Positions 46,070 through 53,239 of a stretch of 64,000 nucleotides of DNA are shown here, in pieces (position 1 is the stretch's first letter; the number at the start of each line of letters is the position of its first letter). The notes under the pieces were generated by a model. That model saw only the letters and a list, made by a program, of their open reading frames with translations. It had not been told where the DNA came from and ran no database searches. The DNA lies in NCBI RefSeq assembly GCF_025960985.1, contig NZ_JAOQMX010000002.1, forward strand, positions 1 to 64,000, given 5' to 3'. The stretch comes from Flavobacterium psychraerolatum (GTDB lineage Bacteria; Bacteroidota; Bacteroidia; Flavobacteriales; Flavobacteriaceae). A program made the translations under genes and the position numbers.

Positions 46070-47560
46070 CTATATTATTGTTTTTAAAACATCAACTATT
46101 TTTCTATCGTTGGCCAATCGAGGTACTTTATTTTGACCACCAAGTTTACCAATTGATTTCATATATTCTTGAAAACCATTTTTGGCTACTTTGGTGATAA
46201 TGACTTTTTGCAAAATGTTACCTACTATCAAGTCGTCATAATAACTATTTTGTTTGCGCATGGCATTGTCAATTGCTATTGCGAAGGTACTCCAATTGCT
46301 GGGTTCATTTTCAAATTCTATAAACCATTCATGATACGGTAAGCCAGAAATCGGATTAATCTGCGGTGCTACTGTAAATTCATTTACGCGAACATCCGTT
46401 CCAGCCATTGCTTCTTGTAAAGAGTATTCTACTTCTTTGCCTATTACATGTTCTCCAAAAGCAGAAATGTAATGCTTAATACGTCCAGAAACAATGACAC
46501 GATACGGTTTTAAGCTGGTAAATTGTACCGTATCTCCAATATTATAGCCCCATAGACCGGCATTGGTCGAAATGATCAATACATAATTGACTCCCAATTC
46601 TACTTCGCCAATCGTATATCGCCTTGACTTATTTGTAAAGAATTCATCACTTTTTATAAATTCATAAAACATACCGGAATTCAAAAGCAATAACATCCCT
46701 TTCTCTGTTTGGGAATCTTGGTAGGCAAAAAATCCTTCAGAGGCTGGAAACAATTCGATACTAGGAACTTTACGCCCAATGAGGTTTTCAAATTTTGCTC
46801 GGTAAGGTTCGTAATTCACTCCGCCATAAATAAAGAGGTTGAAATTTTTGAATATCTTTCCTACGGGCTTCCCCCCTTTTTCGTGTAGTTTCTCAAAATA
46901 CATTTGTACCCATGATGGAATTCCAGAAATCACCGTCATATTTTCATTGATGGTTTCATTAACGATGGCATCTATCTTGGCTTCCCAATCTTCCATACAG
47001 TTGGTTTCCCAAGATGGCATGCGGTTTTTTTGCAGGTATTTGGGAACAAAATGCGCTACGATTCCAGAGAGTCTTCCAAATTGTATTCCGTATTTTTCTT
47101 CCATAAGGGGACTACCTTGTAGGAAAATCATCTTTCCAGAAACAAAATTAGCCTTGCCTGTTTCGTGGATGTAATGCAAAATTGCGTTACGAGCTGCTTC
47201 AATATGGTATGGCATGGATTCTTTGGTGAGCGGGATGTATTTGGCTCCCGAAGTGGTTCCAGAGGTTTTGGCAAAATACAAAGGTTTGCCTGGCCAAAGG
47301 ATATTTTCTTCACCATGAACTACTTTTTCGACATAGGGTTTTAAATCCTCATAATCCCGAATGGGAACTTGTGCTGCAAAATCTTGGTAATTTTTGATAG
47401 TGTCAAAATGATGGTCTTTTCCAAATTGGGTATTTTGCGCTGTTTTTAATAAGGACTTAAAAACAGCTTGCTGAGTGGCCACAGGATTTGTTGCCCAAAG
47501 TTGTGTTTTTTTGAACACCATTTTGGCAAATATTTTGGCTGCTGCTGATTTTATAAACAT
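46070..47560 (-). CDS. GH3-family adenylating enzyme
   Basis: A 496-residue member of the GH3 family, known in plants as amino-acid conjugases of auxin and jasmonate but also present in Bacteroidota. The ATP-binding motif is YFAKTSGTTSGAKYIPLTKE. Motif 2 is around LFPASEGFFAYQ and motif 3 around GLWGYNIGDTVQF. The bacterial substrate is not known. It follows the small membrane protein gene by one base on the same strand. Confidence 0.9.
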   Translation of the reverse strand: MFIKSAAAKIFAKMVFKKTQLWATNPVATQQAVFKSLLKTAQNTQFGKDHHFDTIKNYQDFAAQVPIRDYEDLKPYVEKVVHGEENILWPGKPLYFAKTSGTTSGAKYIPLTKESMPYHIEAARNAILHYIHETGKANFVSGKMIFLQGSPLMEEKYGIQFGRLSGIVAHFVPKYLQKNRMPSWETNCMEDWEAKIDAIVNETINENMTVISGIPSWVQMYFEKLHEKGGKPVGKIFKNFNLFIYGGVNYEPYRAKFENLIGRKVPSIELFPASEGFFAYQDSQTEKGMLLLLNSGMFYEFIKSDEFFTNKSRRYTIGEVELGVNYVLIISTNAGLWGYNIGDTVQFTSLKPYRVIVSGRIKHYISAFGEHVIGKEVEYSLQEAMAGTDVRVNEFTVAPQINPISGLPYHEWFIEFENEPSNWSTFAIAIDNAMRKQNSYYDDLIVGNILQKVIITKVAKNGFQEYMKSIGKLGGQNKVPRLANDRKIVDVLKTII

Positions 47561-47561
47561 G

Positions 47562-48080
47562 CTATTTTTGTTTTTTGGTGGTTTGTCCTTTTGTTTTAGA
47601 CAACTGTACTGCTTTTTTCTCCTCTGCGTCTATCTTGGCTCTCAGCTTCAATTCTTCTTCGGAAGGGTTAAGATTGCGTTGTGGAACGGATTCTTGATCT
47701 CTATTTAAGATAGAATCTTTGTTGAACTTGGCATACTCTAATTGTCCGTTGAGTACTTTTTGAATGGATTGAATGTAGGCTTCGTTTTTCTTTAAAGCTT
47801 GAGTCAATGAATCTGATTTGAGTGCCAACTCGGTTGCATCCCTTTTTAATTGTGAAGATGAATAGCCTGGTATGTATTCTCTTAAAGGGGTAAAGGCAAT
47901 TATAAAGGTTGTGATCGAAATTAATAATATAGCTCCCAAAGAGGCGACGACAAAGACATTCATTAATGTCAATCGGAGTGAAAATATTTCTTCAAAAGTT
48001 TCTTCATTCAAAATCACCAAACGGTTTTTTGTGAATAATTTACTGTGAAGTTTTTTGCGTTTCAATCTTTTTTTGGACAT
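47562..48080 (-). CDS. membrane protein like the front part of an M23 peptidase, without the peptidase
   Basis: A 172-residue protein. A very basic N-terminus (MSKKRLKRKKLHSKLF) leads into NRLVILNEETFEEIFSLRLTLMN, a membrane helix (about 38-60) and a helical, possibly coiled-coil periplasmic part (TPLREYIPGYSSSQLKRDATELALKSD). In Bacteroidota this same arrangement heads longer M23 metallopeptidases; here the protein ends in a charged tail (AEEKKAVQLSKTKGQ) with no HxxxD or HxH zinc motif. The ATG at 48080 is preferred over a start 21 bases earlier. It is coupled to the GH3 gene. Confidence 0.75.
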   Translation of the reverse strand: MSKKRLKRKKLHSKLFTKNRLVILNEETFEEIFSLRLTLMNVFVVASLGAILLISITTFIIAFTPLREYIPGYSSSQLKRDATELALKSDSLTQALKKNEAYIQSIQKVLNGQLEYAKFNKDSILNRDQESVPQRNLNPSEEELKLRAKIDAEEKKAVQLSKTKGQTTKKQK

Positions 48081-48098
48081 TTTGTTTTCTATTGGACA

Positions 48099-48106
48099 CA
48101 AATATA
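48099..48106 (-). promoter_or_regulatory. -7 promoter element of the M23-like/GH3 operon
   Basis: TATATTTG on the minus strand, 18 bases upstream of the ATG at 48080. Confidence 0.55.
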
Positions 48107-48425
48107 ATAATTAATGTAAACCAAACGACTTTCGAAAATGATTGTTGTTTTTAAAAACACATAAGCACTAGTAATGTTGTTGTTAAATGACTGAGTGTCT
48201 TTTTTTCCTATAGTATAAAACACTCTTTTTATTGTATTTGTATCTAATTTTTAAAATAGGTAAGAAATTAAATATTAAATAAGTCTTGTTATAAATTGTT
48301 GAAACTAAAAATAGTTTGATGCGTAATGTTAATTAAAACGTTGACGGTCTAGTAATATACATTTACAATCGTTGAATAGTACGTTTTGAATTTAAAATAG
48401 CCCCTTTTTAGGCTTAGGGTCGATC
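48107..48425. other. gene-free AT-rich stretch
   Basis: No gene seen. It runs from the leftward promoter to the structured repeat at 48426 and contains several A/T runs but no convincing RNA or operator. Confidence 0.4.
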
Positions 48426-48528
48426 GCATGAGGGATAGAAGCTGGCTACCGAAGTAGCGCGGATAGCCCGACAGCAGTAGTGCAAGGGGCATTGTGAGCG
48501 CAAACATATGGAGCCCCTTGTACTACTG
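48426..48528 (+). repeat. Flavobacterium-type intergenic structured repeat, copy 2, with a 16-bp hairpin
   Basis: GCATGAGGGATAG, a small hairpin GCTAC-CGAA-GTAGC (48445-48458), then GCGGATAGCCCGAC: the same order as the element at 23761-23855. It continues into a 16-bp stem, CAGTAGTGCAAGGGGC (48475-48490) with GCCCCTTGTACTACTG (48513-48528), holding one wobble pair. It is strikingly GC-rich for the locus and lies upstream of the tatA promoter. Confidence 0.6.
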
Positions 48529-48611
48529 GTGGCATGCCCAAATGCAGTTTATGATGTTATTTTTAATAAAGTTTTAACTAGTTGGATTATAAATAAATCG
48601 GTTTTAGTGAG

Positions 48612-48640
48612 TTTGTATTGGGGAATTCTATTTACCTTTG
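48612..48640 (+). promoter_or_regulatory. tatA promoter
   Basis: TTTG (48612-48615), 17 bases, TACCTTTG (48633-48640): a full match to the Bacteroidota consensus. Start near 48646, 40 bases before the ATG. Confidence 0.75.
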
Positions 48641-48685
48641 CGATTATATATATTACAAATAGGCTTCGGCATAAATTATTCAATC

Positions 48686-48868
48686 ATGGGAAGATTTGGA
48701 GTTACAGAAATCCTAGTTATATTGGCAGTTGTATTATTACTTTTTGGAGGTAAAAAAATTCCAGAATTAATGAAAGGCTTAGGAAGTGGACTTAAAGAAT
48801 TTAAGAATGCTGCTAAAGACGAAACTGCTACTGATAAAAAAGAAGATAGCGATAAAGAAACTAAATAA
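48686..48868 (+). CDS. tatA: twin-arginine translocase subunit TatA/TatE
   Basis: A 60-residue protein of the Tat export pore. It has the short N-terminal membrane helix ([23 protein letters not shown], with the conserved FGxKKIPEL hinge), then an amphipathic helix ([13 protein letters not shown]) and an acidic/lysine tail ([11 protein letters not shown]). An upstream in-frame start at 48638 lies inside the -7 box and is rejected. TatC is not in the window. Confidence 0.95.
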   Translation: MGRFGVTEILVILAVVLLLFGGKKIPELMKGLGSGLKEFKNAAKDETATDKKEDSDKETK

Positions 48869-48888
48869 GAAATGTATTTCTTGTTTGA

Positions 48889-48931
48889 ATCCCAAAATTT
48901 GATTGAAAAATTGAGTTTTGGGATTTTTTTT
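48889..48931 (+). terminator. tatA terminator
   Basis: ATCCCAAAA (48889-48897) pairs with TTTTGGGAT (48916-48924), followed by eight T (48924-48931). Confidence 0.85.
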
Positions 48932-49068
48932 GTGCTTAATTCTATTTTTTAAATACCTATCTCATTAGTATTTTCCTTTAATTACTGAATTCATTTATTC
49001 TTTAAGTAAAAATAAAATAAAACTTTTAAATTTTACTAAAGTCTTATTTAGAATTAATCTTAATTATG

Positions 49069-49076
49069 TATGTTTG
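49069..49076 (+). promoter_or_regulatory. -7 promoter element of the PepSY-type gene
   Basis: TATGTTTG fits TAnnTTTG; start near 49082, about 40 bases before the ATG at 49122. The longest frame starts inside the box and is rejected. Confidence 0.5.
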
Positions 49077-49121
49077 CGCTTTGAAAAAAGTAATAACACC
49101 AAAATTAAAGACTATAAAGCA

Positions 49122-49637
49122 ATGACAAAAAAGACGAAATCAAGCAATTTAATGCGCATCATCCACCGTTATTTAGGTTTTTTCCTAGCGGGAATTATGG
49201 CGGTATATGCCTTAAGCGGAATTATTTTAATTTTTAGAGATACTGATTTTCTAAAACAAGAAAAGAATATTGTCAAAACAATTGCTCCCAATTTGAATGA
49301 GGAAGATTTAGGAAAAGAATTGCATCTTAAAAAATTAAAAGCAGAACGTGTAGAAGGCGATGTTGTTTTTTTCAAAGAAGGAACCTACAATAAAAAAACA
49401 GGAGCTGCCAATTATAAAACCACAAGCCAACCTTTTATAATCGAAAAAATGAACCATTTGCACAAAGCAAAAACAGGTGATCCTTTGTTTTTTTTAAATA
49501 TCTTCTTTGGAGTATCCCTATTCTTTTTTGTGATTTCAACCTTCTGGATGTTTACACCAAAAACGACCATTTTCAAAAAAGGAATGTATTTTACAGCTGC
49601 AGGAATTGTCTTGACATTGATAATGTTGTTTTTGTAA
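49122..49637 (+). CDS. PepSY-associated membrane protein
   Basis: A 171-residue inner-membrane protein with three helices (about 10-36, 120-142 and 150-170). The N-terminal LMRIIHRYLGFFLAGIMAVYALSGI resembles the first helix of PepSY-associated proteins, in which a histidine in the RxxH segment is conserved; between the helices is a small periplasmic domain. Relatives are often tied to iron or heme-type reduction, but no redox partner is nearby. The palindromic repeat array begins 36 bases after its stop. Confidence 0.8.
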   Translation: MTKKTKSSNLMRIIHRYLGFFLAGIMAVYALSGIILIFRDTDFLKQEKNIVKTIAPNLNEEDLGKELHLKKLKAERVEGDVVFFKEGTYNKKTGAANYKTTSQPFIIEKMNHLHKAKTGDPLFFLNIFFGVSLFFFVISTFWMFTPKTTIFKKGMYFTAAGIVLTLIMLFL

Positions 49638-49672
49638 ATTATAGCTTTTTACATAATTTGTCACTCAATATT

Positions 49673-49738
49673 TGTCACTCTGAAAGAGTCTCTACGAATG
49701 TTATTCACAGTTGCTGAGACGCTTTCAGCGAGACAAAC
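49673..49738 (+). repeat. palindromic unit R1
   Basis: Full unit; right arm ends AGCGAGAC instead of AGCGTGAC. Loop reads TACGAATG. Its following spacer is nearly identical to that after R4. Confidence 0.85.
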
Positions 49739-49817
49739 TAGGTGGAGTTCTATGGTTGCTTAACTTTGTCACATTACAATTATAGATACTTTTATCACAA
49801 TCCTAATCACACAATAT

Positions 49818-49883
49818 TGTCACTCTGAAAGAGTCTCTACGTACGTTATTCACAGTTGCTGAGACGCTTTCAGCGAGACAAAC
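49818..49883 (+). repeat. palindromic unit R2
   Basis: Full unit with AGCGAGAC right end and loop TACGTACG. Its following spacer is nearly identical to that after R3. Confidence 0.85.
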
Positions 49884-49934
49884 TGCATGGAGTTTTATTG
49901 TCGTTCAACGTTTTGAATAATTTTTCTCAATATT

Positions 49935-50000
49935 TGTCACTCTGAAAGAGTCTCTACGTACGTTACTCACAGTTGCTGAGACGCTTTCAGCGTGACAAAC
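49935..50000 (+). repeat. palindromic unit R3
   Basis: Full unit of consensus sequence (AGCGTGAC right end). Confidence 0.85.
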
Positions 50001-50051
50001 TGCATGGAGTTTTATTGTCGTTCAACGTTTTGAATAATTTTTTCTCATTAT

Positions 50052-50117
50052 TGTTACTCTAAAAGAGTCTCTACGTACGTTATTCACAGTTGCTTAGACG
50101 CTTTCAGCGAGACAAAC
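50052..50117 (+). repeat. palindromic unit R4
   Basis: Most diverged left part: GTTACTCTAAAAGAGTCTC, yet the inner ACTCT/AGAGT pairing is kept because the change falls in the loop. Right arm has TTAGAC and AGCGAGAC. Confidence 0.85.
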
Positions 50118-50196
50118 TAGGTGGAGTTTTATGGTGGCTTAACTTTGTCACATTACAATTATAGATACTTTTATCACAATGCTAATCACACAATAT

Positions 50197-50215
50197 TGTC
50201 ACTCTGAAAGAGTCT
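50197..50215 (+). repeat. half unit R5 (left arm only)
   Basis: TGTCACTCTGAAAGAGTCT, broken off exactly where the GIY-YIG gene ends; its last T is the first base of the gene's stop codon complement. With the left arm of R6 it makes a 19-bp direct repeat around the gene. Confidence 0.85.
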
Positions 50216-50523
50216 TAAAACAACTCATTCAAAAAATTCCAATCAGGATTGATAGTATTGATCAAGTCTTCCTTTACCTCCCGATTCATCAATTTGATTT
50301 CCTTTTCTCTTGCAATTGCAAGTTGTATCCAACCGAAATGTTCATAATAAAGTAAAAATTCAACATTATATCTTGCAGTAAAACTATTGGGGTTTAATTT
50401 TTCTTTATGTTCCTGCAGACGTCTCTTTAAATTGTTTGTTACACCTGTATAGAGTACTTTCTTGTTCTTATTGGTAATTATGTAAACATAAAAATTGTAA
50501 ATCCCTTCAGTGTACTCTATCAT
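50215..50523 (-). CDS. small GIY-YIG nuclease-family protein inside the repeat array
   Basis: A 102-residue single-domain GIY-YIG protein of the YhbQ/UPF0213-like type. The first strand motif is FYVYIITN (standing in for GIY) and the second VLYTGVTNN (YTG for YIG). The catalytic arginine is in NLKRRLQEH, and the downstream glutamate in AIAREKEIK. An earlier ATG at 50592 lies in repeat R6 and would translate repeat DNA, so the ATG at 50523 (MIEYTEGIYNF) is chosen. It is flanked by left-arm copies of the palindrome (50197-50215 and 50557-50575). It may act on branched or hairpin DNA; a role in spreading or cutting the repeats is untested. Confidence 0.88.
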   Translation of the reverse strand: MIEYTEGIYNFYVYIITNKNKKVLYTGVTNNLKRRLQEHKEKLNPNSFTARYNVEFLLYYEHFGWIQLAIAREKEIKLMNREVKEDLINTINPDWNFLNELF

Positions 50524-50556
50524 AATGATGCCATTTAAAAGGTTAAATTCTAATTT

Positions 50557-50620
50557 TGTAACTCTGAAAGAGTTTCTATGTTCGTTGCTCACTTGCTGAG
50601 ACGCTTTCAGCGTGACAAAC
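50557..50620 (+). repeat. palindromic unit R6
   Basis: Full unit two bases shorter in the loop, with GTAACTCTGAAAGAGTTTC as left arm. It lies just upstream of the GIY-YIG gene start. Its following spacer is nearly identical to that after R7. Confidence 0.85.
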
Positions 50621-50680
50621 TGTGTGGAAATTGATTATCATTCATCGTATTCTTTTTAAAAAATACAATAACCACAATAT

Positions 50681-50746
50681 TGTCACTCTGAAAGAGTCTC
50701 TACGTTGGTTACTAACTATTGCTGAGACGCTTTCAGCGTGACAAAC
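50681..50746 (+). repeat. palindromic unit R7
   Basis: Full unit; loop begins TACGTTGG, shared with R8. Confidence 0.85.
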
Positions 50747-50806
50747 TGTGTTGAATTTGATTATCATTCATCGTATTCTTTTTAAAAAATACAATAACCA
50801 TAATAT

Positions 50807-50872
50807 TGTCACTCTGAAAGAGTCTCTACGTTGGTTACTCACTGTTGCTGAGACGCTTTCAGCGTGACAAAC
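50807..50872 (+). repeat. palindromic unit R8
   Basis: Full unit, close copy of R7 with its leading spacer; followed by a unique spacer. Confidence 0.85.
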
Positions 50873-50951
50873 GGTGGCGACTTTGATTGTGGCTTATATT
50901 AATCAACTTCTTTTCACCAAACTAAGTTAACTACTACTCATCATCCAATAT

Positions 50952-51017
50952 TGTCACTCTGAAAGAGTCTCTACGTACGTTATTCACAGTTGCTGAGACG
51001 CTTTCAGCGTGACAAAC
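50952..51017 (+). repeat. palindromic unit R9
   Basis: Full consensus unit with loop TACGTACG, 43 bases before the tex stop codon end; it may also serve as the tex 3' structure. Confidence 0.85.
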
Positions 51018-51060
51018 GGCGAGGAGCTTATTATGGACTGCTTACTTGAAGTTAACCTTA

Positions 51061-53184
51061 TTAAATCACCATCGTCAACTGTATTCTCTTTCTATCCTCA
51101 TCCACTTCAGTGACTTTTACGGTAACATGTTGATGTAACTTCACAACTTCGTTTACGTCGCTTACAAAGCCTGCTTTGAGTTGAGAGATGTGTACCAAAC
51201 CACTTTCTTTGACACCGATGTCAACAAAACAACCAAAATTGGTGATGTTATTCACAATTCCAGGTAAAATCATTCCTGATTTTACGTCTTTGATGCTTTT
51301 TACATTCGGGTCAAATTCGAAAACTTTGGCGGCTTTCCTTGGGTCTAATCCTGGTTTTTCGAGCTCTTTGATAATGTCTTTTAGCGTAAGCAAACCAATT
51401 TCTGGCGTGATGTAATTCTCCGGTTTTATTAAAGCTGTTTTCTCTTTGTTGGCAATCAAATCATTCACGGTCAATTTTAAATCTTTGGCCATTTTTTCAA
51501 CAATCGAATAGGCTTCCGGATGCACTGCCGAGTTGTCCAACGGATTTTTAGCATTCGAAATTCGGATAAAAGCGACTCCTTGTTGGTAGGCTTTCTCGCC
51601 CAAACGAGGAACTTTTTTCAGTTGTTTTCTGTTTTCGAAAGGACCATTTTCTGATCGATAAGTCACTATATTTTCGGCCAACTTCTCTCCGATTCCACTC
51701 ACGTAGCTTAGCAAATGTTTACTTGCGGTATTGATGTTAATTCCAACCGAATTCACGCAACGAATTACCGTGTTATCCAATTCTTCTTTTAATTTATTTT
51801 GGTCCACATCATGTTGGTACTGCCCTACTCCAATGGCTTTTGGGTCAATTTTTACCAACTCTGCCAATGGATCTGAAAGTCTTCTTCCAATAGAAACCGA
51901 ACCACGTACAGTAACATCATAATCTGGAAACTCTTCGCGAGCAATTTTAGATGCTGAATATACCGAAGCTCCCGCCTCTGAAACAATAAAAACTTGTACC
52001 GGTTTATCAAATGCGATTTTCTTGATAAAAAATTCGGTTTCTCGAGATGCGGTTCCGTTTCCAATTGAGATGGCATCAATTTTATAAGCGTTCACCATCG
52101 ATTTTATTTTCTTCATCGCCATGGCTGTTTCGTTTTGTGGCGCGTGCGGATAAATATTTTCGTTGTACAGTAAATCTCCTTTTTCGTCCAAACAAACTAC
52201 TTTACAACCGCTTCTAAATCCTGGGTCGATTGCCAAAATACGTTTTTCTCCCAATGGTGGCGCTAATAATAACTGCCCTAAATTATTAGCAAATACCTGA
52301 ATCGAATTGGCATCGGCCTTGGCTTTGGCTTCCTGCAAAGCTTCGTTTGAAATCGCTGGATTCAACAATCTTTTATACGAATCTTCAATCGCCAACTGTA
52401 CATGTGGAGTACTCGCACTTTGACCTTTTAAAATCACTTCGTCAATAATATTATAGGCATCATCAATGTCTACTTCGACTTTAAACTTGATAAAACCTTC
52501 GTTTTCGGCACGCAACATCGCCATCAAACGGTGCGAAGGTGCTTTGGTTAACGGCTCTGACCACTCAAAATATTGATTAAACTTTTGAGCAGCTTCGTCG
52601 TCTTTTTTGGTTTTGATAACCTTGGTAGTAATGGTTGCTTTACGCTCGTATAAGCGACGCAATTGCTTTCGAACATAAATATTTTCGTTAATCCATTCCG
52701 CTACAATATCTCGTGCTCCTTGCAGCGCAGCGTCTTCGTTGATCACATTTTCGTTTAGATATTTTGTCGAAAGAAAATCAACGTCATCATTGTTTTGAGC
52801 CATGATGATTTTAGCCAAAGGTTCTAATCCGTTTTCACGAGCGACATCGGCTTTGGTTTTTTTCTTTTTTTTATACGGTAAATAGAAATCTTCTAATTCT
52901 TGAAGGTCAAAACTTTTATCAATTTTAGCAAACAAAGTTTCGTTCATTGCACCTTGCTCCATGATGGATTTCAAGATAGCTTCTTTACGCTTCACGACTA
53001 TTTCGTACTCTTTTTGAAGCTTGGCTATGTTTTCAATTTGTACTTCATCCAGATTTCCGGTAGTATCTTTTCGATACCTAGAAATAAACGGAATAGTACA
53101 ATCTTCTTGTAATAATTGAACAGTTTTTTGAATATTGATTGCCGCTGTAGCAACCGATTTGGATATGTATTGTATGTTGGTCAT
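51061..53184 (-). CDS. tex: Tex-family RNA-binding transcription accessory protein
   Basis: A 707-residue nucleic-acid-binding protein. Order of parts: an N-terminal helical Tex domain (RKDTTGNLDEVQIENI, LPYKKKKKTKADVARE), a YqgF/RNase H-like domain (RILAIDPGFRSGCKVVCLD), helix-hairpin-helix repeats (GVGQYQHDVDQNKL, ININTASKHLLSYVSGIGEKLA) and a C-terminal S1 RNA-binding domain (GMILPGIVNNITNFGCFVDIGVKESGLVHISQ). It associates with transcription. The fic gene is upstream on the same strand, and a 41-bp palindrome ends 14 bases before its ATG. Confidence 0.95.
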   Translation of the reverse strand: MTNIQYISKSVATAAINIQKTVQLLQEDCTIPFISRYRKDTTGNLDEVQIENIAKLQKEYEIVVKRKEAILKSIMEQGAMNETLFAKIDKSFDLQELEDFYLPYKKKKKTKADVARENGLEPLAKIIMAQNNDDVDFLSTKYLNENVINEDAALQGARDIVAEWINENIYVRKQLRRLYERKATITTKVIKTKKDDEAAQKFNQYFEWSEPLTKAPSHRLMAMLRAENEGFIKFKVEVDIDDAYNIIDEVILKGQSASTPHVQLAIEDSYKRLLNPAISNEALQEAKAKADANSIQVFANNLGQLLLAPPLGEKRILAIDPGFRSGCKVVCLDEKGDLLYNENIYPHAPQNETAMAMKKIKSMVNAYKIDAISIGNGTASRETEFFIKKIAFDKPVQVFIVSEAGASVYSASKIAREEFPDYDVTVRGSVSIGRRLSDPLAELVKIDPKAIGVGQYQHDVDQNKLKEELDNTVIRCVNSVGININTASKHLLSYVSGIGEKLAENIVTYRSENGPFENRKQLKKVPRLGEKAYQQGVAFIRISNAKNPLDNSAVHPEAYSIVEKMAKDLKLTVNDLIANKEKTALIKPENYITPEIGLLTLKDIIKELEKPGLDPRKAAKVFEFDPNVKSIKDVKSGMILPGIVNNITNFGCFVDIGVKESGLVHISQLKAGFVSDVNEVVKLHQHVTVKVTEVDEDRKRIQLTMVI

Positions 53185-53198
53185 TAATTAAATTTTAA

Positions 53199-53239
53199 GT
53201 AAATAATACGAGATTCTCGTAAAATCTCGTATTATTTAC
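53199..53239. repeat. 41-bp palindrome between fic and tex
   Basis: GTAAATAATACGAGATT (53199-53215) and its perfect complement (53223-53239) around CTCGTAA. The fic stop codon (53236-53238) lies inside it, and tex starts 14 bases beyond. Nearly identical to the copy at 54560-54600. Confidence 0.85.

Larger units (their letters stand above)
49673..51017. repeat. array of nested palindromic units with an embedded GIY-YIG gene
   Basis: Eight complete units of about 66 bp and one half unit fill the region between the PepSY-type gene and tex. Each unit is a long imperfect hairpin: left arm GTCACTCTGAAAGAGTCTC, about 23-27 bases of loop, right arm GAGACGCTTTCAGCGTGAC, pairing at 17 of 19 positions. 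Each arm is also a small hairpin of its own (ACTCT-GAA-AGAGT and ACGCT-TTC-AGCGT). Spacers of 51-79 bp separate units and are themselves repeated in pairs. No cas genes are near. The units do not resemble the REP-like hairpins at 236 and 360. Confidence 0.92.

Noticed and set aside
50524..50592. N-terminal extension of the GIY-YIG protein
   Set aside because: It would translate part of repeat R6; the GIY-YIG domain begins right after the ATG at 50523.
49673..51017. CRISPR array
   Set aside because: Units are long palindromes of about 66 bp, spacers vary in length and recur in near-identical pairs, and no cas gene is in the window.
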